From an uncultured Hyphomonas sp. (GTDB lineage: Bacteria > Pseudomonadota > Alphaproteobacteria > Caulobacterales > Hyphomonadaceae), in the NCBI RefSeq assembly GCF_963678875.1, contig NZ_OY787456.1, positions 1,922,001 to 1,986,000 of the forward strand: a DNA stretch of 64,000 nucleotides, written 5' to 3'. Made by a program: the position numbers and the translations under genes. Under the pieces are notes generated by a model. That model made no database searches. It had not been told where the DNA came from and saw only the letters and a list, made by a program, of their open reading frames with translations. Below, piece by piece: positions 35,798 through 45,314 of this stretch (its first letter is position 1; the number at the start of each line of letters is the position of its first letter).

Positions 35798-38218
35798 ATG
35801 ACCAGCATTAAGTCATTGCTTGTTACCGCATCTTCGCTTGCCGTTGCAGCGTCGTTTTTGCCAGCTTCCGCTCAAGAGAGCGATGAAGCAGGCGCGAATG
35901 AACTTCGTCAGGGTCAGGTTGTCGTAACCGGAACCCGGACAGCCAACCGGACCGCCCTGGAAACTGCCGTCCCGGTCGACGTGTTCCCCGTTGAAGAGCT
36001 GACGGAAACCGGCCGCGTGGAACTCAATCAGATCCTCAGCACGACGGTTCCGAGCTTCAACTTCAATCAGACCGCCATCAATGACGGCACCGACATCATC
36101 CGCCCGGCAACGCTGCGCGGCCTGTCCCCGGACCAGACCCTTGTTCTGGTGAACGGCAAGCGCCGGCATTCTTCCGCGCTGGTGAACATCAACGGCTCTG
36201 TTGGCCGCGGCTCTGCGGCTGTCGACCTCAACTCACTTCCGACCAGCGCCATCGGCAACGTCCAGGTCCTTCGTGACGGCGCGTCCGCACAGTACGGATC
36301 CGACGCAATCGCCGGCGTGATCAACGTCATCCTGCGTGAAGCAGACCATGGCGGCGGCCTGAATGTCCGTTACGGCGCGCACGTCACCGATCCTGAAGGC
36401 CTGAACCGCAGCGAAGTCGACGGACAGACCACCACGCTCGGTGGCTGGGCTGGTTTCGGCCTCGGCGACAACGGCTTCCTCACCGTCTCGGGTGAATACT
36501 CCCTTCGCCAACGCACCAACCGTGCTGGCCTGGACCCACGCCAGCAATACCCTGATGATCCTGCCTTTGAGGAGGCAGAACGCACCTTCAATCGCCTGAA
36601 CCACAACTATGGTAATGGCCGTTCGGAGAACGTCAGCGTCTTCTTCAACTCCGGCTACACGCTCGACAACGGTGTGGAGCTGTACGCGTTCGGTGGTGTG
36701 CAGGACCGCGAAGGCGAAAGCCCCGGCTTCTATCGCCGCGCGCTGGACTCTCGCAACGTTCCGGAAATCTATCCGGGCGGCTTCCTGCCGGTGATCGGCG
36801 GCGATGTGACCGACTACTCGCTCGGAGGTGGTTTCCGCGGCGTTGCCGGTGGCTGGGACTATGATGTCAGCGCCGTCTACGGTTCCAACGAGCTTGATTA
36901 TTCGGTGAACAACTCGCTGAACGCATCGATCGGCCCGACCAGCCAGACCTCCTTTAACGCTGGCGCCCTCTCCTTCGACGCTGTCACCGTAAATGCTGAC
37001 ATCGTGAAGACCTTCGACAATCTGCTGCCGGGCGAGACTTCCCTCGCATTCGGTGCTGAGTATCGCGACGAGAGCTTCGAAATCGAGGCAGGTGAAGTCG
37101 CTTCCTACGTCCAGGGCCCGCTCCCGGCCGCTGCCGGTAGCCAGGTTTTCCCGGGCTTCACGCCAGAATCGGAAGTCGACGAAGGGCGTGACGCAGCCAG
37201 CATCTATGGCGAAGTCGAGTGGGTGCCGAACGACCAGACGCTTATCTCTGCGGCCGTGCGCTACGAAGACTATTCCGACTTCGGTGATGCTGTGACCGGT
37301 AAGATTGCTGGCCGTTATGACTTCACTGACCAGGTTGCTGTCCGCGGTGCCATCTCGACTGGCTTCCGCGCACCGAGCCTGCAACAGCAGTACTTCACGG
37401 CAATCTCCACCAACTTCATCGATGGCGTGCCGTTCGAAGTCGGAACGTTCCCGGCGACGTCCCCTGCGGCAGTCGCACTTGGTGGTGGCCAACTGGATGC
37501 CGAAGAATCGACCAGCTACTCGCTGGGCCTGGTTCTGACCCCCACTCCGGACTGGTTCGTGACGATCGATGCATATCAAATCAACATCGACGACCAGATT
37601 TTCCTGACGGAGAATTTGGGCGGTGATGACGTTGATGATGTGCTCGCCGCAGCGAACGTGACCGGCGTTCAGCGTGTTCGCTTCTTCCAGAACGGGATCG
37701 AGACCGAATCCAAGGGCGTCGATATCGTGACGAAGTACGCGTTCGATTTCGGCAATCTGGGTACGCTCGATGCTTCCGCCGCGTTCAACTACTCGAAAAC
37801 TGAAGTCACCCATGTGCCGGACAACACGGTTATCCCCAGCCTGGAGCTGTTCAGCCGCTCCAATACGCTGACCCTGGAAGAAGGTGCACCGGAAACGAAG
37901 CTCATTCTTGCCGGTAACTACACCTACCAGCAGGCAGATTTCGTTCTGCGTGCGACGCGCTTCGGCGAAGTCCTGGTTCCGTCAAACACCGCGTCCAATG
38001 ACTTTACGCTGGATGCTGACTGGGTGATCGATGCTTCCGTGAACTTCAACGTCACGGAAAAATTCAGCGTCGGTGTCGGTGCAGACAACCTGCTCGACGA
38101 ATACCCGACGATGACGCCGGATGGCCTGAATTTTAACGGCATCTTCCCGTATTCGAGCCGCAGCCCGTACGGCTTCTCCGGCCGCTTCGTCTACGCCCGC
38201 GCCAGCTACAACTGGTAA
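35798..38218 (+). CDS. TonB-dependent outer-membrane receptor
   Basis: An 806-residue protein from ATG 35798 (CAGGAG about ten bases upstream). A signal peptide (residues 1-26, ending L-P-A-S-A-Q) is followed by a plug domain with G-Q-V-V-V-T-G-T-R near 40, R-P-A-T-L-R-G-L-S-P-D-Q-T-L-V-L-V-N-G-K-R-R-H near 105 and a Q-Y-G-S-D-A-I-A-G-V-I-N-V-I segment. The rest is a 22-strand barrel ending in an aromatic residue (Y-N-W). The ligand is unknown. Its neighbours purQ, the deaminase and purL hint at purines, but only by position. A terminator follows. Confidence 0.92.
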   Translation: MTSIKSLLVTASSLAVAASFLPASAQESDEAGANELRQGQVVVTGTRTANRTALETAVPVDVFPVEELTETGRVELNQILSTTVPSFNFNQTAINDGTDIIRPATLRGLSPDQTLVLVNGKRRHSSALVNINGSVGRGSAAVDLNSLPTSAIGNVQVLRDGASAQYGSDAIAGVINVILREADHGGGLNVRYGAHVTDPEGLNRSEVDGQTTTLGGWAGFGLGDNGFLTVSGEYSLRQRTNRAGLDPRQQYPDDPAFEEAERTFNRLNHNYGNGRSENVSVFFNSGYTLDNGVELYAFGGVQDREGESPGFYRRALDSRNVPEIYPGGFLPVIGGDVTDYSLGGGFRGVAGGWDYDVSAVYGSNELDYSVNNSLNASIGPTSQTSFNAGALSFDAVTVNADIVKTFDNLLPGETSLAFGAEYRDESFEIEAGEVASYVQGPLPAAAGSQVFPGFTPESEVDEGRDAASIYGEVEWVPNDQTLISAAVRYEDYSDFGDAVTGKIAGRYDFTDQVAVRGAISTGFRAPSLQQQYFTAISTNFIDGVPFEVGTFPATSPAAVALGGGQLDAEESTSYSLGLVLTPTPDWFVTIDAYQINIDDQIFLTENLGGDDVDDVLAAANVTGVQRVRFFQNGIETESKGVDIVTKYAFDFGNLGTLDASAAFNYSKTEVTHVPDNTVIPSLELFSRSNTLTLEEGAPETKLILAGNYTYQQADFVLRATRFGEVLVPSNTASNDFTLDADWVIDASVNFNVTEKFSVGVGADNLLDEYPTMTPDGLNFNGIFPYSSRSPYGFSGRFVYARASYNW

Positions 38219-38260
38219 CAGCGGACGCCCGTCTTTTGGACGGGAGGAGGAAAAATCAGG

Positions 38261-38296
38261 ACGGGCCCGCCTTGCGAAAAGGCGGGCCCGTTTTCT
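38261..38296 (+). terminator. Rho-independent terminator after the TonB-dependent receptor
   Basis: A 13-bp perfect stem (ACGGGCCCGCCTT at 38261-38273 with AAGGCGGGCCCGT at 38279-38291) around loop GCGAA, followed by TTTCTTA. Very stable; it separates the receptor from purL. Confidence 0.92.
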
Positions 38297-38380
38297 TATC
38301 AGCGCCTTATCTCGGAGATGCAGGTGCTTAGATGGCAATAGATGCTGGCGACTCGTGGCATTTGCCGCTAAAGCCCGGCC

Positions 38381-40642
38381 ATGACCGATACAACTGCGAT
38401 CCTCGACTATCTCACCGCCGTGCAGGATGAAGCTGCCGGCCTTGAACATGGCATCAAGGCAGACGAATGGGAGCGGCTCGTCACGCGCCTGAACCGCAAG
38501 CCCAATCTCGTCGAACTGGGCATTTATTCGGTGATGTGGTCCGAGCACTGCTCCTACAAATCCTCGCGCCGCCACCTGTCCAAATTCCCGACCAAGGGCG
38601 ATCGGGTGATCCAGGGGCCTGGCGAGAATGCCGGGGTGATCGACATCGGTGACGGACAGGCCGCCATCTTCAAGATGGAGAGCCACAACCACCCGTCATA
38701 TATTGAACCCTATCAGGGTGCAGCGACGGGTGTGGGCGGTATCCTGCGGGACGTTTTCACCATGGGCGCTCGTCCGATCGCGCTGGTCAACGCCCTGCGC
38801 TTCGGCTCACCCGATCACCCGAAGACCCGTAGCCTTGTCGCAGGTGTCGTTGCGGGCATCGGCGGATACGGCAACTGCGTCGGCGTGCCGACCGTCGCTG
38901 GCGAGACACAGTTCGATGAAGGCTACAACGGCAATATCCTTGTGAACGCGATGGCCGTGGGCCTCGCCGATCAGGACAAGATCTTCTACGCGCGCGGGGC
39001 AACTCCGGGTAATCCGATCTTCTATGTTGGCTCCAAGACAGGCCGCGACGGCATCCACGGCGCCACCATGGCTTCGGCCGAGTTCTCCGAAGGCGACGAA
39101 GAAAAACGCCCCACCGTACAGGTCGGCGATCCGTTCACGGAAAAACTCCTGATCGAAGCCTGCCTCGAACTTATGGCGACTGACGCCATCCAGGCCATTC
39201 AGGACATGGGCGCCGCCGGCCTCACCTCCTCCTCCGTCGAAATGGCGGATAAGGGCGGCATCGGTGTCGAAATGGACCTCGACAAGGTGCCTCAACGCGA
39301 AGAAGGCATGACCGCTTACGAGATTATGCTATCGGAAAGTCAGGAGCGCATGCTCATGGTCCTGAAGCCCGGCAAAGTGGATGTCGCCAAGGCCATCTTC
39401 GACAAGTATGATCTGGATGCCGAAGTGATCGGCGTGACGACCGATACAGGACACCTCGTTCTGAAACAGTTCGGCCAGGTTGTTTGCGACATCCCTGTCG
39501 CGCCGCTCGCCGATGATGCCCCGAATTACGACCGCCCATGGAACGAGCCGCCAAAACGGGCGCCGCTCGACATTTCGAAATTCCCGGAGCCCGCAGATTA
39601 TGGCGAGGTGCTGCTGAAGCTGATGTCGTCTCCGGACATGGCATCCAAACGCTGGGTTTGGGAACAGTACGACCGGCACGTGATGGGCGACACGATCGAC
39701 AGCTCCCAATCCGGCGGAGATGCTGCCATCGTTCGCGTGCACAACACCAACAAGGCACTCGCAATCTGTTCGGACTGCAACCCGCATTATGTGGCTGCAG
39801 ACCCTTATGAGGGCGGCAAAGCGGTCGTGGCCGAAGCCTATCGCAACCTGTCCGCTGTTGGCGCCACTCCAATTGCAATCACTGACAATCTCAATTTCGG
39901 CAACCCCGAAAAGCCAAACACGATGGGCTACATCGTCAAGGCAATCGAAGGCATGGCAGAAGCTTGCCGCGAACTCGACTTCCCGGTCGTGTCCGGAAAC
40001 GTATCGCTCTACAACGAGACCGATGGTATCGCTATTCCGCCTACCCCAGTTGTTGGCGGTGTCGGCCTGATCCCGGACTTGTCGAAGACGACGACACTGA
40101 AAGGCGCTCAGCCGGGTGACATGCTTTTTGTTATCGGCGAGACAAATGGCGCGCTCGGTGCATCACTCTATGCCCGTGTCGTGCTGGGCCTCAAAGGCGC
40201 TGACGCTGGCGCTCCTCCGCCTGTCGCCCTTGCTGAAGAAGTTCGGACCGGCGGGTTCATCCGCAGCCTGATCGAGCGCGGACTCGTCAATGCCGTTCAT
40301 GATGTCAGCGATGGCGGCATTGCCTGCGCAGCGACAGAGATGGCCTTGGCATCCGGTTGCGGCGTAACGTTCGTACCTGATCGCGATCCGGAAGAGCCGC
40401 GCTCTGAAGCGGGGCTGTTCGGTGAGGACCAGGGGCGCTACCTGATTGCAGCAACTGAAGAACAATGCCGCGAGTGGAAGTCGGAAGGATTCCTGCCTGC
40501 GGTTCTTGGCAAGTTTGGCGGCGATAGCGTCGTACTGCGCACCGGCCTGGGAAATGACGGCGCTGAGTTCAAGGTTTCCCTCAAGACGCTGCGCGACGCG
40601 CATGAGGGCTGGCTGCCTGCCTATATGAATTCGGTAGACTAA
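38381..40642 (+). CDS. purL: Phosphoribosylformylglycinamidine synthase, large subunit
   Basis: A 753-residue ATP-dependent synthetase subunit of small-PurL type. E-S-H-N-H-P-S near 105 and G-V-G-G-I-L-R-D-V-F-T-M-G-A-R-P-I-A are the AIR-synthase family motifs; D-M-G-A-A-G-L-T near 285 and D-S-S-Q-S-G-G near 450 mark the two half-domains, and D-V-S-D-G-G-I-A occurs near 640. It works with PurQ (32.4 kb) and PurS (not seen here). A hairpin at 40653 follows. Confidence 0.98.
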   Translation: MTDTTAILDYLTAVQDEAAGLEHGIKADEWERLVTRLNRKPNLVELGIYSVMWSEHCSYKSSRRHLSKFPTKGDRVIQGPGENAGVIDIGDGQAAIFKMESHNHPSYIEPYQGAATGVGGILRDVFTMGARPIALVNALRFGSPDHPKTRSLVAGVVAGIGGYGNCVGVPTVAGETQFDEGYNGNILVNAMAVGLADQDKIFYARGATPGNPIFYVGSKTGRDGIHGATMASAEFSEGDEEKRPTVQVGDPFTEKLLIEACLELMATDAIQAIQDMGAAGLTSSSVEMADKGGIGVEMDLDKVPQREEGMTAYEIMLSESQERMLMVLKPGKVDVAKAIFDKYDLDAEVIGVTTDTGHLVLKQFGQVVCDIPVAPLADDAPNYDRPWNEPPKRAPLDISKFPEPADYGEVLLKLMSSPDMASKRWVWEQYDRHVMGDTIDSSQSGGDAAIVRVHNTNKALAICSDCNPHYVAADPYEGGKAVVAEAYRNLSAVGATPIAITDNLNFGNPEKPNTMGYIVKAIEGMAEACRELDFPVVSGNVSLYNETDGIAIPPTPVVGGVGLIPDLSKTTTLKGAQPGDMLFVIGETNGALGASLYARVVLGLKGADAGAPPPVALAEEVRTGGFIRSLIERGLVNAVHDVSDGGIACAATEMALASGCGVTFVPDRDPEEPRSEAGLFGEDQGRYLIAATEEQCREWKSEGFLPAVLGKFGGDSVVLRTGLGNDGAEFKVSLKTLRDAHEGWLPAYMNSVD

Positions 40643-40652
40643 GCGGATTGTA

Positions 40653-40678
40653 CCCTCCCCGGAATTTTCCGGAGAGGG
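40653..40678. terminator. Hairpin between purL and the convergent outer-membrane gene
   Basis: CCCTCCCCGGAA faces TTCCGGAGAGGG with one mismatched pair (a near-perfect 26-bp palindrome). No T run follows on either side, so it is a weak or bidirectional terminator rather than a certain one. Confidence 0.55.
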
Positions 40679-40699
40679 CACGCGGCAACACTTGCTTGC

Positions 40700-41308
40700 T
40701 TAGAATTTGTATCCGACGCCAAGCATCACACCGTTGGTGTCGGTGTCTTCAAAAGAATAGTAGGTGTAGTCGCCTTTCAGGTAGACATTTTCAGTCAGGT
40801 CATAGCTCAAGCCTGCACCGAATGCCGGGCCCTCCTCGGAATCCTCGATCGTGGCCAGCGTCGCACCACCCGGCGTCTGAATTGAGGCGTCCAGGTCGAT
40901 ATAGGCATAACCGGCACGCGCATAGGCATCGAGGCGCTCCGTCAACGGAACTTCTGCCTTACCATAAAGGCCGACCAGATAATTCAAGCCGATATCGCCG
41001 GACGCAGCAATCAGGTCGTTAAAGTCGCCGTCATTGTTATCGTCGAGATCGAACGAGTCCTCGTCGACATTGTAGTCGAACTCGCCATCGTCAATGCCGG
41101 ACGCCAGCTCACCTTCAATGCTGAAGGTTGAATTGAATTGGTAGCCGAGGCGTGCCCCGATGGCATTGGTGTCGACGCCACTATCTGCGCCGTCCGGTTC
41201 GATCTCAAGGTATTGATACCCGCCTTCGACATACAGGCCGGTATCCTGCGCTGCAGCTGCACCTGCGATGCCCGTGGCAACCGTTGCGGCGAGAATGTAC
41301 TTCAGCAT
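40700..41308 (-). CDS. Outer-membrane beta-barrel protein (OmpW/OprF-like porin fold)
   Basis: A 202-residue protein with a signal peptide (residues 1-20, ending A-A-A-Q), then alternating amphipathic strands (L-Y-V-E-G-G-Y-Q-Y-L-E-I, N-A-I-G-A-R-L-G-Y-Q-F) and a terminal V-G-Y-K-F, typical of an eight-stranded barrel. An acidic loop (about 80-98, rich in D-E-D-N) could bind cations. The length fits the Opa/OmpA-like barrel family. It is convergent with purL. Function unknown. Confidence 0.8.
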   Translation of the reverse strand: MLKYILAATVATGIAGAAAAQDTGLYVEGGYQYLEIEPDGADSGVDTNAIGARLGYQFNSTFSIEGELASGIDDGEFDYNVDEDSFDLDDNNDGDFNDLIAASGDIGLNYLVGLYGKAEVPLTERLDAYARAGYAYIDLDASIQTPGGATLATIEDSEEGPAFGAGLSYDLTENVYLKGDYTYYSFEDTDTNGVMLGVGYKF

Positions 41309-41583
41309 GATATATCCTTCCAGAAACTGTTCTAGCTTTTTGACCCCCGCCAGAGCAGCGGAGACGCCAGCCCAAACGGAGCGCCCCTCAGTTCAGTTCC
41401 CGTAAATGTCCTGAGAAAAGCACATGTTGCACCGGAAGCACAGTTCCAGCCCAGATGCGCCCACCAAAAAATACTTATGAGATACAGGGCATTGCCACTG
41501 AATAATCACGCGTGAAGAAGCTCGCACGATTACGCAGCACACATATTAAAATATGGACATGCCAGTTTAATTCTGTTCCGGCA
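41309..41583. other. 275-bp gap with promoter region of the outer-membrane gene
   Basis: This A+T-richer gap lies upstream of the barrel gene and downstream of the M28 peptidase gene, both on the minus strand. It holds the inverted repeat CATATT-AA-AATATG at 41542-41555 and no frame worth calling. Promoter elements were not identified with confidence. Confidence 0.4.
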
Positions 41584-42606
41584 CTACTCTGATCCTGTCG
41601 CCTCAGGTGCATTCAGGCGCGACAGGTCGAGTGTGTCGAGTTCCTTGTCAGCGGCAATCGCCGTCATGACCAGAGTGTCTGCTGAGCGCACAAAAAAGTC
41701 CGCGGGAATCCGGTCGTATTCGTCAGTTGGCGTATGATAGTCTTCATAATCCTCCACACCAAAATAGAGGAATGGGACGCCGGCTTCAAAGAATGCCACA
41801 TGATCCGAGAGCATCGTCCAGTCATCAGGCCCCTGCTCCGGACGGTCATGTCCCATTAGCAGGTTCACGTGCGCTTTGGTCGCGAGGTGTTCAACAAAAG
41901 GAACAAGGCCGGGGCTGTGATAGGTACCGGAAACATAGAGCTCATTCACATCGGACCGGCTGACCATGTCGAAATTCAGATTGAGCGCGATCCGGTCCAT
42001 GTCAATATTCCCTGACCGCACCAGGTCACGCGATCCGAGCGCACCTGCCTCTTCCCCATCGACCAGTGCGAACAGGATATCGTGCTCCGGTTTGTATTCG
42101 GTGAACCAGGCCGCCACAGCCACCAGCGCGGCCGCGCCGGAAGCATTGTCATCGGCGCCGTTGTAGATCTCACCATCGATAACGCCCAGATGATCGAAAT
42201 GGGCCGTGATGGCCAGCATCCTGCCTTCGCCAGGCGCCTTCCCTTCGATCACGCCAATGAGGTTGGTACCTTGAATCGGCGCCGCATCTTGCGCTCCGGG
42301 TTCCGGCAAAACCGTAAAGGAGTGCTCGTAAGATTCCCCAATCCGGGTGAGGCGCAGGGTTTCAAACCGTTTTCTGAGGAAACCCCGCGCAGCTTCATTT
42401 CCCGGGGTGCCAATGGCGCGTCCTTGCAGGGCATCATTGGACAGGACTTCAGTAAGATGCAGCAACTCACCGGCATCGACATATTCGCCCTGTGGAAGCT
42501 CGACGGTGACTTCAGGACGCTGCGGTGGTGTATTCAGATACCAGAAGAGCCCCAGCACCAGAAATGCCATGAGGCCAGCAGCTGCCGTCCAGACATGTTT
42601 TTTCAT
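41584..42606 (-). CDS. M28-family metallopeptidase (aminopeptidase), membrane-anchored
   Basis: A 340-residue protein with one N-terminal hydrophobic segment (about residues 8-22) and an M28 zinc-peptidase domain. Metal ligands and catalytic residues are visible as H-F-D-H-L-G near 140, D-N-A-S-G-A near 153, D-G-E-E-A-G near 188 and H-T-P-T-D-E near 308. It probably trims peptides in the periplasm. ATG 42606 has AAAGGG upstream and fits M-K-K-H-V-W; six more codons are possible. Confidence 0.88.
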   Translation of the reverse strand: MKKHVWTAAAGLMAFLVLGLFWYLNTPPQRPEVTVELPQGEYVDAGELLHLTEVLSNDALQGRAIGTPGNEAARGFLRKRFETLRLTRIGESYEHSFTVLPEPGAQDAAPIQGTNLIGVIEGKAPGEGRMLAITAHFDHLGVIDGEIYNGADDNASGAAALVAVAAWFTEYKPEHDILFALVDGEEAGALGSRDLVRSGNIDMDRIALNLNFDMVSRSDVNELYVSGTYHSPGLVPFVEHLATKAHVNLLMGHDRPEQGPDDWTMLSDHVAFFEAGVPFLYFGVEDYEDYHTPTDEYDRIPADFFVRSADTLVMTAIAADKELDTLDLSRLNAPEATGSE

Positions 42607-42732
42607 GGGGGGCCCTTTCGTCACCGCGCAAGACGGTAGGATCAGGTATCATGTGGTGCAAGGCATCCATTGCCGCGCTTGACGGAGCCGCCTCAGCAGC
42701 CCAACTGAGCCCGGAAGTCGAGGAGAAACCCC

Positions 42733-42963
42733 ATGGGCATGTCACGTGAAATTCTGATGGAGCACCTGACGGAAGCTTTTCCTGAAGCGGAAATCATCCT
42801 CACGGATCTGGCTGGCGACAATGACCATTGGCAGGCGGAAATCGTCAGCCCTCAATTCGCAGGCGTTCCCCGCGTAAAACAGCACCAGCTCGTTTATGCG
42901 GCCCTCAAGGGAAAGATGGGCGGCGAACTCCACGCGCTGGCCCTCAAGACACGCGCACCCTGA
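42733..42963 (+). CDS. bolA: BolA-family protein
   Basis: A 76-residue BolA-like protein, full length for the small type. The conserved C-terminal H-x-L-x-x-L-like K-M-G-G-E-L-H-A-L-A-L-K-T and the F-A-G-V-P-R-V-K-Q-H-Q-L-V-Y region are present. BolA proteins partner monothiol glutaredoxins to hold a 2Fe-2S cluster. Such a glutaredoxin, grxD, lies 2 kb downstream with an M2 peptidase gene between. Confidence 0.92.
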   Translation: MGMSREILMEHLTEAFPEAEIILTDLAGDNDHWQAEIVSPQFAGVPRVKQHQLVYAALKGKMGGELHALALKTRAP

Positions 42964-43032
42964 GGCACAGCCGCCCAATTGACCCAGCGGAGGGTTCACG
43001 GTCTTCTTCGGCACAATCGGAGGAGATGAACC

Positions 43033-44889
43033 ATGAAAAGATTCGCCCTTACCACCAGCGTCGTCGCGCTGTGCGCCGCGCTGGCATCCTGCGCCGCAAA
43101 CACGACGCCCCCCACAGATGCGGCCCTGGTTGAGACACCGGAAGTTGATGAAACCGCCGCAGAGATCGCGGATGCAACGGCTTTCGTCGCCCGCGCAGAA
43201 GCCGAACTGGCTGCGCTGAGCAAGGTTACCGCGCTCGCCTACTGGGCCAATCAAACCAACATCACCGACGAGACGGATGCCGCCGCAGCAGAAGCCGGGG
43301 CAAAGATGACGAAGCTGGCCGTCTCGCTCGCGAATGAGTCTAAAGAATTCGATGTCGACATCATGCCCTACGATGTCGCTCGCAAGATCCGCATCCTTCG
43401 CAGTGGCATTACAATTCCGGCTCCGTCTCGCGACGGCGCAGCTGAAGAGCTTTCGGAGATTACCACCAACCTCAGCTCGACTTATGGCAAAGGAAAATTC
43501 GACTACAACGGCCAGATGATCAATCTGGACGAAGCGTCGACCATCATCGAGTCGTCCCGCGACCCGGAAGAGCTGAAAGCAGTCTGGGAAGGCTGGCGCA
43601 CCGTTTCTCCGCAGATGCAGGATGAATATGCCGAGATGGTCGCCCTCGCGAATGAAGGCGCCCAGGAACTCGGCTATCCGACTTTGGACAAGATGTGGCT
43701 GTCCAATTACGATATGCCGCCGGAAGAGATGGAGGCTGAAGTTCAGCGCCTCTGGGGCCAGGTCGAGCCGCTCTACAAGGACCTTCATTGCTACGCACGC
43801 ACGAAGCTGAATGCGACCTATGGCGATGACGTCCAGCCGAAGACCGGACCGATCCGCGCCGACCTTCTCGGCAACATGTGGGCCCAGCAATGGTCGTCCA
43901 TCTATGACATCGTGAAGCCGGACACGACGCCCGTCAGCTACGACCTCACCACACGTCTGAACGAGCGCGGGTACACGCCGGTCAAAATGGTCGAAACGGG
44001 CGAAGGTTTCTTCACGTCGCTCGGCCTCGATCCGCTGCCTGAAACCTTCTGGGAACGATCAATGATCACGCGGCCGGAAGGCAAGGAAGTGGTCTGCCAC
44101 GCATCGGCCTGGGACCTCGACGACGAGGAAGATATCCGCATCAAGATGTGCACGGAGATCAACTCCGAGGATTTCTTCACCGTCCACCACGAACTCGGGC
44201 ACAATTTCTACCAGCGGGCCTACAAGGACCAGCCATTTCTCTACAAGAACGGCGCCCATGACGGTTTCCACGAAGCGATCGGCGATTTCGTCGCCCTGTC
44301 GATCACGCCGGAATACCTGGAACAGATCGGCCTGATCTCCGAAGAGGAAAAGCCGGGCCCCGACGCTGACACGGCCCTGCTGATGCAGACGGCGCTCGAC
44401 AAGATCGCCTTCCTGCCCTTCGCGCTGACGGTCGACAGCTGGCGCTGGGATGTGCTGAACGGCACAACGCCGCCAGAAGACTACAATACGGCCTGGTGGG
44501 ACCTGCGCCTGAAAAACCAGGGTATCGTGCCGCCCGGCCCACGTCCGGCCGATGCGTTTGACCCCGGCGCCAAGTATCACATTCCCGGCAATACGCCTTA
44601 CCTGCGCTATTTCCTGTCTTTCGTGATGCAGTTCCAGTTCCACAAGGCCGCCTGTGAGCAGGCCGGCTGGGAAGGCCCGCTGCACCGCTGCTCGATCTAC
44701 GGAAACGAGGAAGTGGGTGAGCGCTTCAACGAGATGCTGGAAGCCGGCATGTCGCACCCATGGCCCGAAACGCTGGAAAAATTCACGGGCACCCGTGAAA
44801 TGGATGCCAGCGCCATGGCCGAGTATTTCGAGCCTCTGACCGAGTATCTGGAAGAGCAGAATGAAGGCCAGTCCTGCGGTTGGGACTAG
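43033..44889 (+). CDS. M2-family peptidyl-dipeptidase (ACE-like), lipoprotein
   Basis: A 618-residue predicted lipoprotein (signal ending A-L-A-S-C, lipidated Cys near residue 20). The zinc site is H-H-E-L-G-H near 385, and the downstream Glu lies in H-E-A-I-G-D-F near 413. It is clearly of the angiotensin-converting-enzyme family, which cuts C-terminal dipeptides. In bacteria such enzymes act in the periplasm or on the cell surface on nutrient peptides. It lies between bolA and grxD, and a GC-rich hairpin follows it. Confidence 0.92.
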   Translation: MKRFALTTSVVALCAALASCAANTTPPTDAALVETPEVDETAAEIADATAFVARAEAELAALSKVTALAYWANQTNITDETDAAAAEAGAKMTKLAVSLANESKEFDVDIMPYDVARKIRILRSGITIPAPSRDGAAEELSEITTNLSSTYGKGKFDYNGQMINLDEASTIIESSRDPEELKAVWEGWRTVSPQMQDEYAEMVALANEGAQELGYPTLDKMWLSNYDMPPEEMEAEVQRLWGQVEPLYKDLHCYARTKLNATYGDDVQPKTGPIRADLLGNMWAQQWSSIYDIVKPDTTPVSYDLTTRLNERGYTPVKMVETGEGFFTSLGLDPLPETFWERSMITRPEGKEVVCHASAWDLDDEEDIRIKMCTEINSEDFFTVHHELGHNFYQRAYKDQPFLYKNGAHDGFHEAIGDFVALSITPEYLEQIGLISEEEKPGPDADTALLMQTALDKIAFLPFALTVDSWRWDVLNGTTPPEDYNTAWWDLRLKNQGIVPPGPRPADAFDPGAKYHIPGNTPYLRYFLSFVMQFQFHKAACEQAGWEGPLHRCSIYGNEEVGERFNEMLEAGMSHPWPETLEKFTGTREMDASAMAEYFEPLTEYLEEQNEGQSCGWD

Positions 44890-44907
44890 GTTTTACCTGA
44901 ATGGCAT

Positions 44908-44932
44908 GGGGCGGCACGCTTGACGCCGCCCC
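44908..44932 (+). terminator. GC-rich hairpin after the M2 peptidase gene
   Basis: GGGGCGGC (44908-44915) pairs with GCCGCCCC (44925-44932), loop of nine bases. Only TT follows, so it may stop or slow transcription before grxD rather than be a strong terminator. Confidence 0.6.
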
Positions 44933-44971
44933 TTATCCACCACACATCACGGGAAATCCGGAGACACGACC

Positions 44972-45310
44972 ATGACCGACCAAGCCACGCTCGACGCCAT
45001 CAAACAGGCTGTAGAAAGCAATGACGTCGTCCTTTTCATGAAGGGCACGCCAACCTTCCCGCAGTGCGGCTTCTCCTCCGTTGTGGTGCAGGTGCTGGAT
45101 TATCTGGGCGTGGAATATGTCGCGACGAACGTTCTGGAGAACCAGGCCGTCCGCGAAGGCATCAAAGTCTATTCCGAATGGCCGACCATCCCGCAGCTCT
45201 ACGTAAAGGGCGAGTTCGTAGGTGGCTGCGACATCGTCAAAGAGATGTTTGAAAGCGGCGAACTTCGCGATTTCATGAAGGAAAAAGGCATCGAGCTGGA
45301 AGACGCCTGA
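44972..45310 (+). CDS. grxD: Monothiol glutaredoxin (Grx4 type)
   Basis: A 112-residue protein with the C-G-F-S active site (P-Q-C-G-F-S near 31), E-W-P-T-I-P-Q-L-Y near 67 and G-G-C-D-I near 85, the signature of CGFS glutaredoxins that carry Fe-S clusters with BolA. Full length. It is convergent with the membrane-protein gene five bases away. Confidence 0.96.
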   Translation: MTDQATLDAIKQAVESNDVVLFMKGTPTFPQCGFSSVVVQVLDYLGVEYVATNVLENQAVREGIKVYSEWPTIPQLYVKGEFVGGCDIVKEMFESGELRDFMKEKGIELEDA

Positions 45311-45314
45311 TCCC

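Noticed and set aside
36233..37813. 526-residue minus-strand frame inside the TonB-dependent receptor gene
   Set aside because: Antisense shadow; the receptor has a signal peptide, plug and barrel.
38241..38256. GGGAGGAGGAAAA ribosome-site-like sequence after the TonB receptor
   Set aside because: No open frame follows within 20 bases; it lies just before the terminator stem.
42742..43890. 382-residue minus-strand frame opposite bolA and the M2 peptidase
   Set aside because: Antisense shadow covering two real genes with family motifs.
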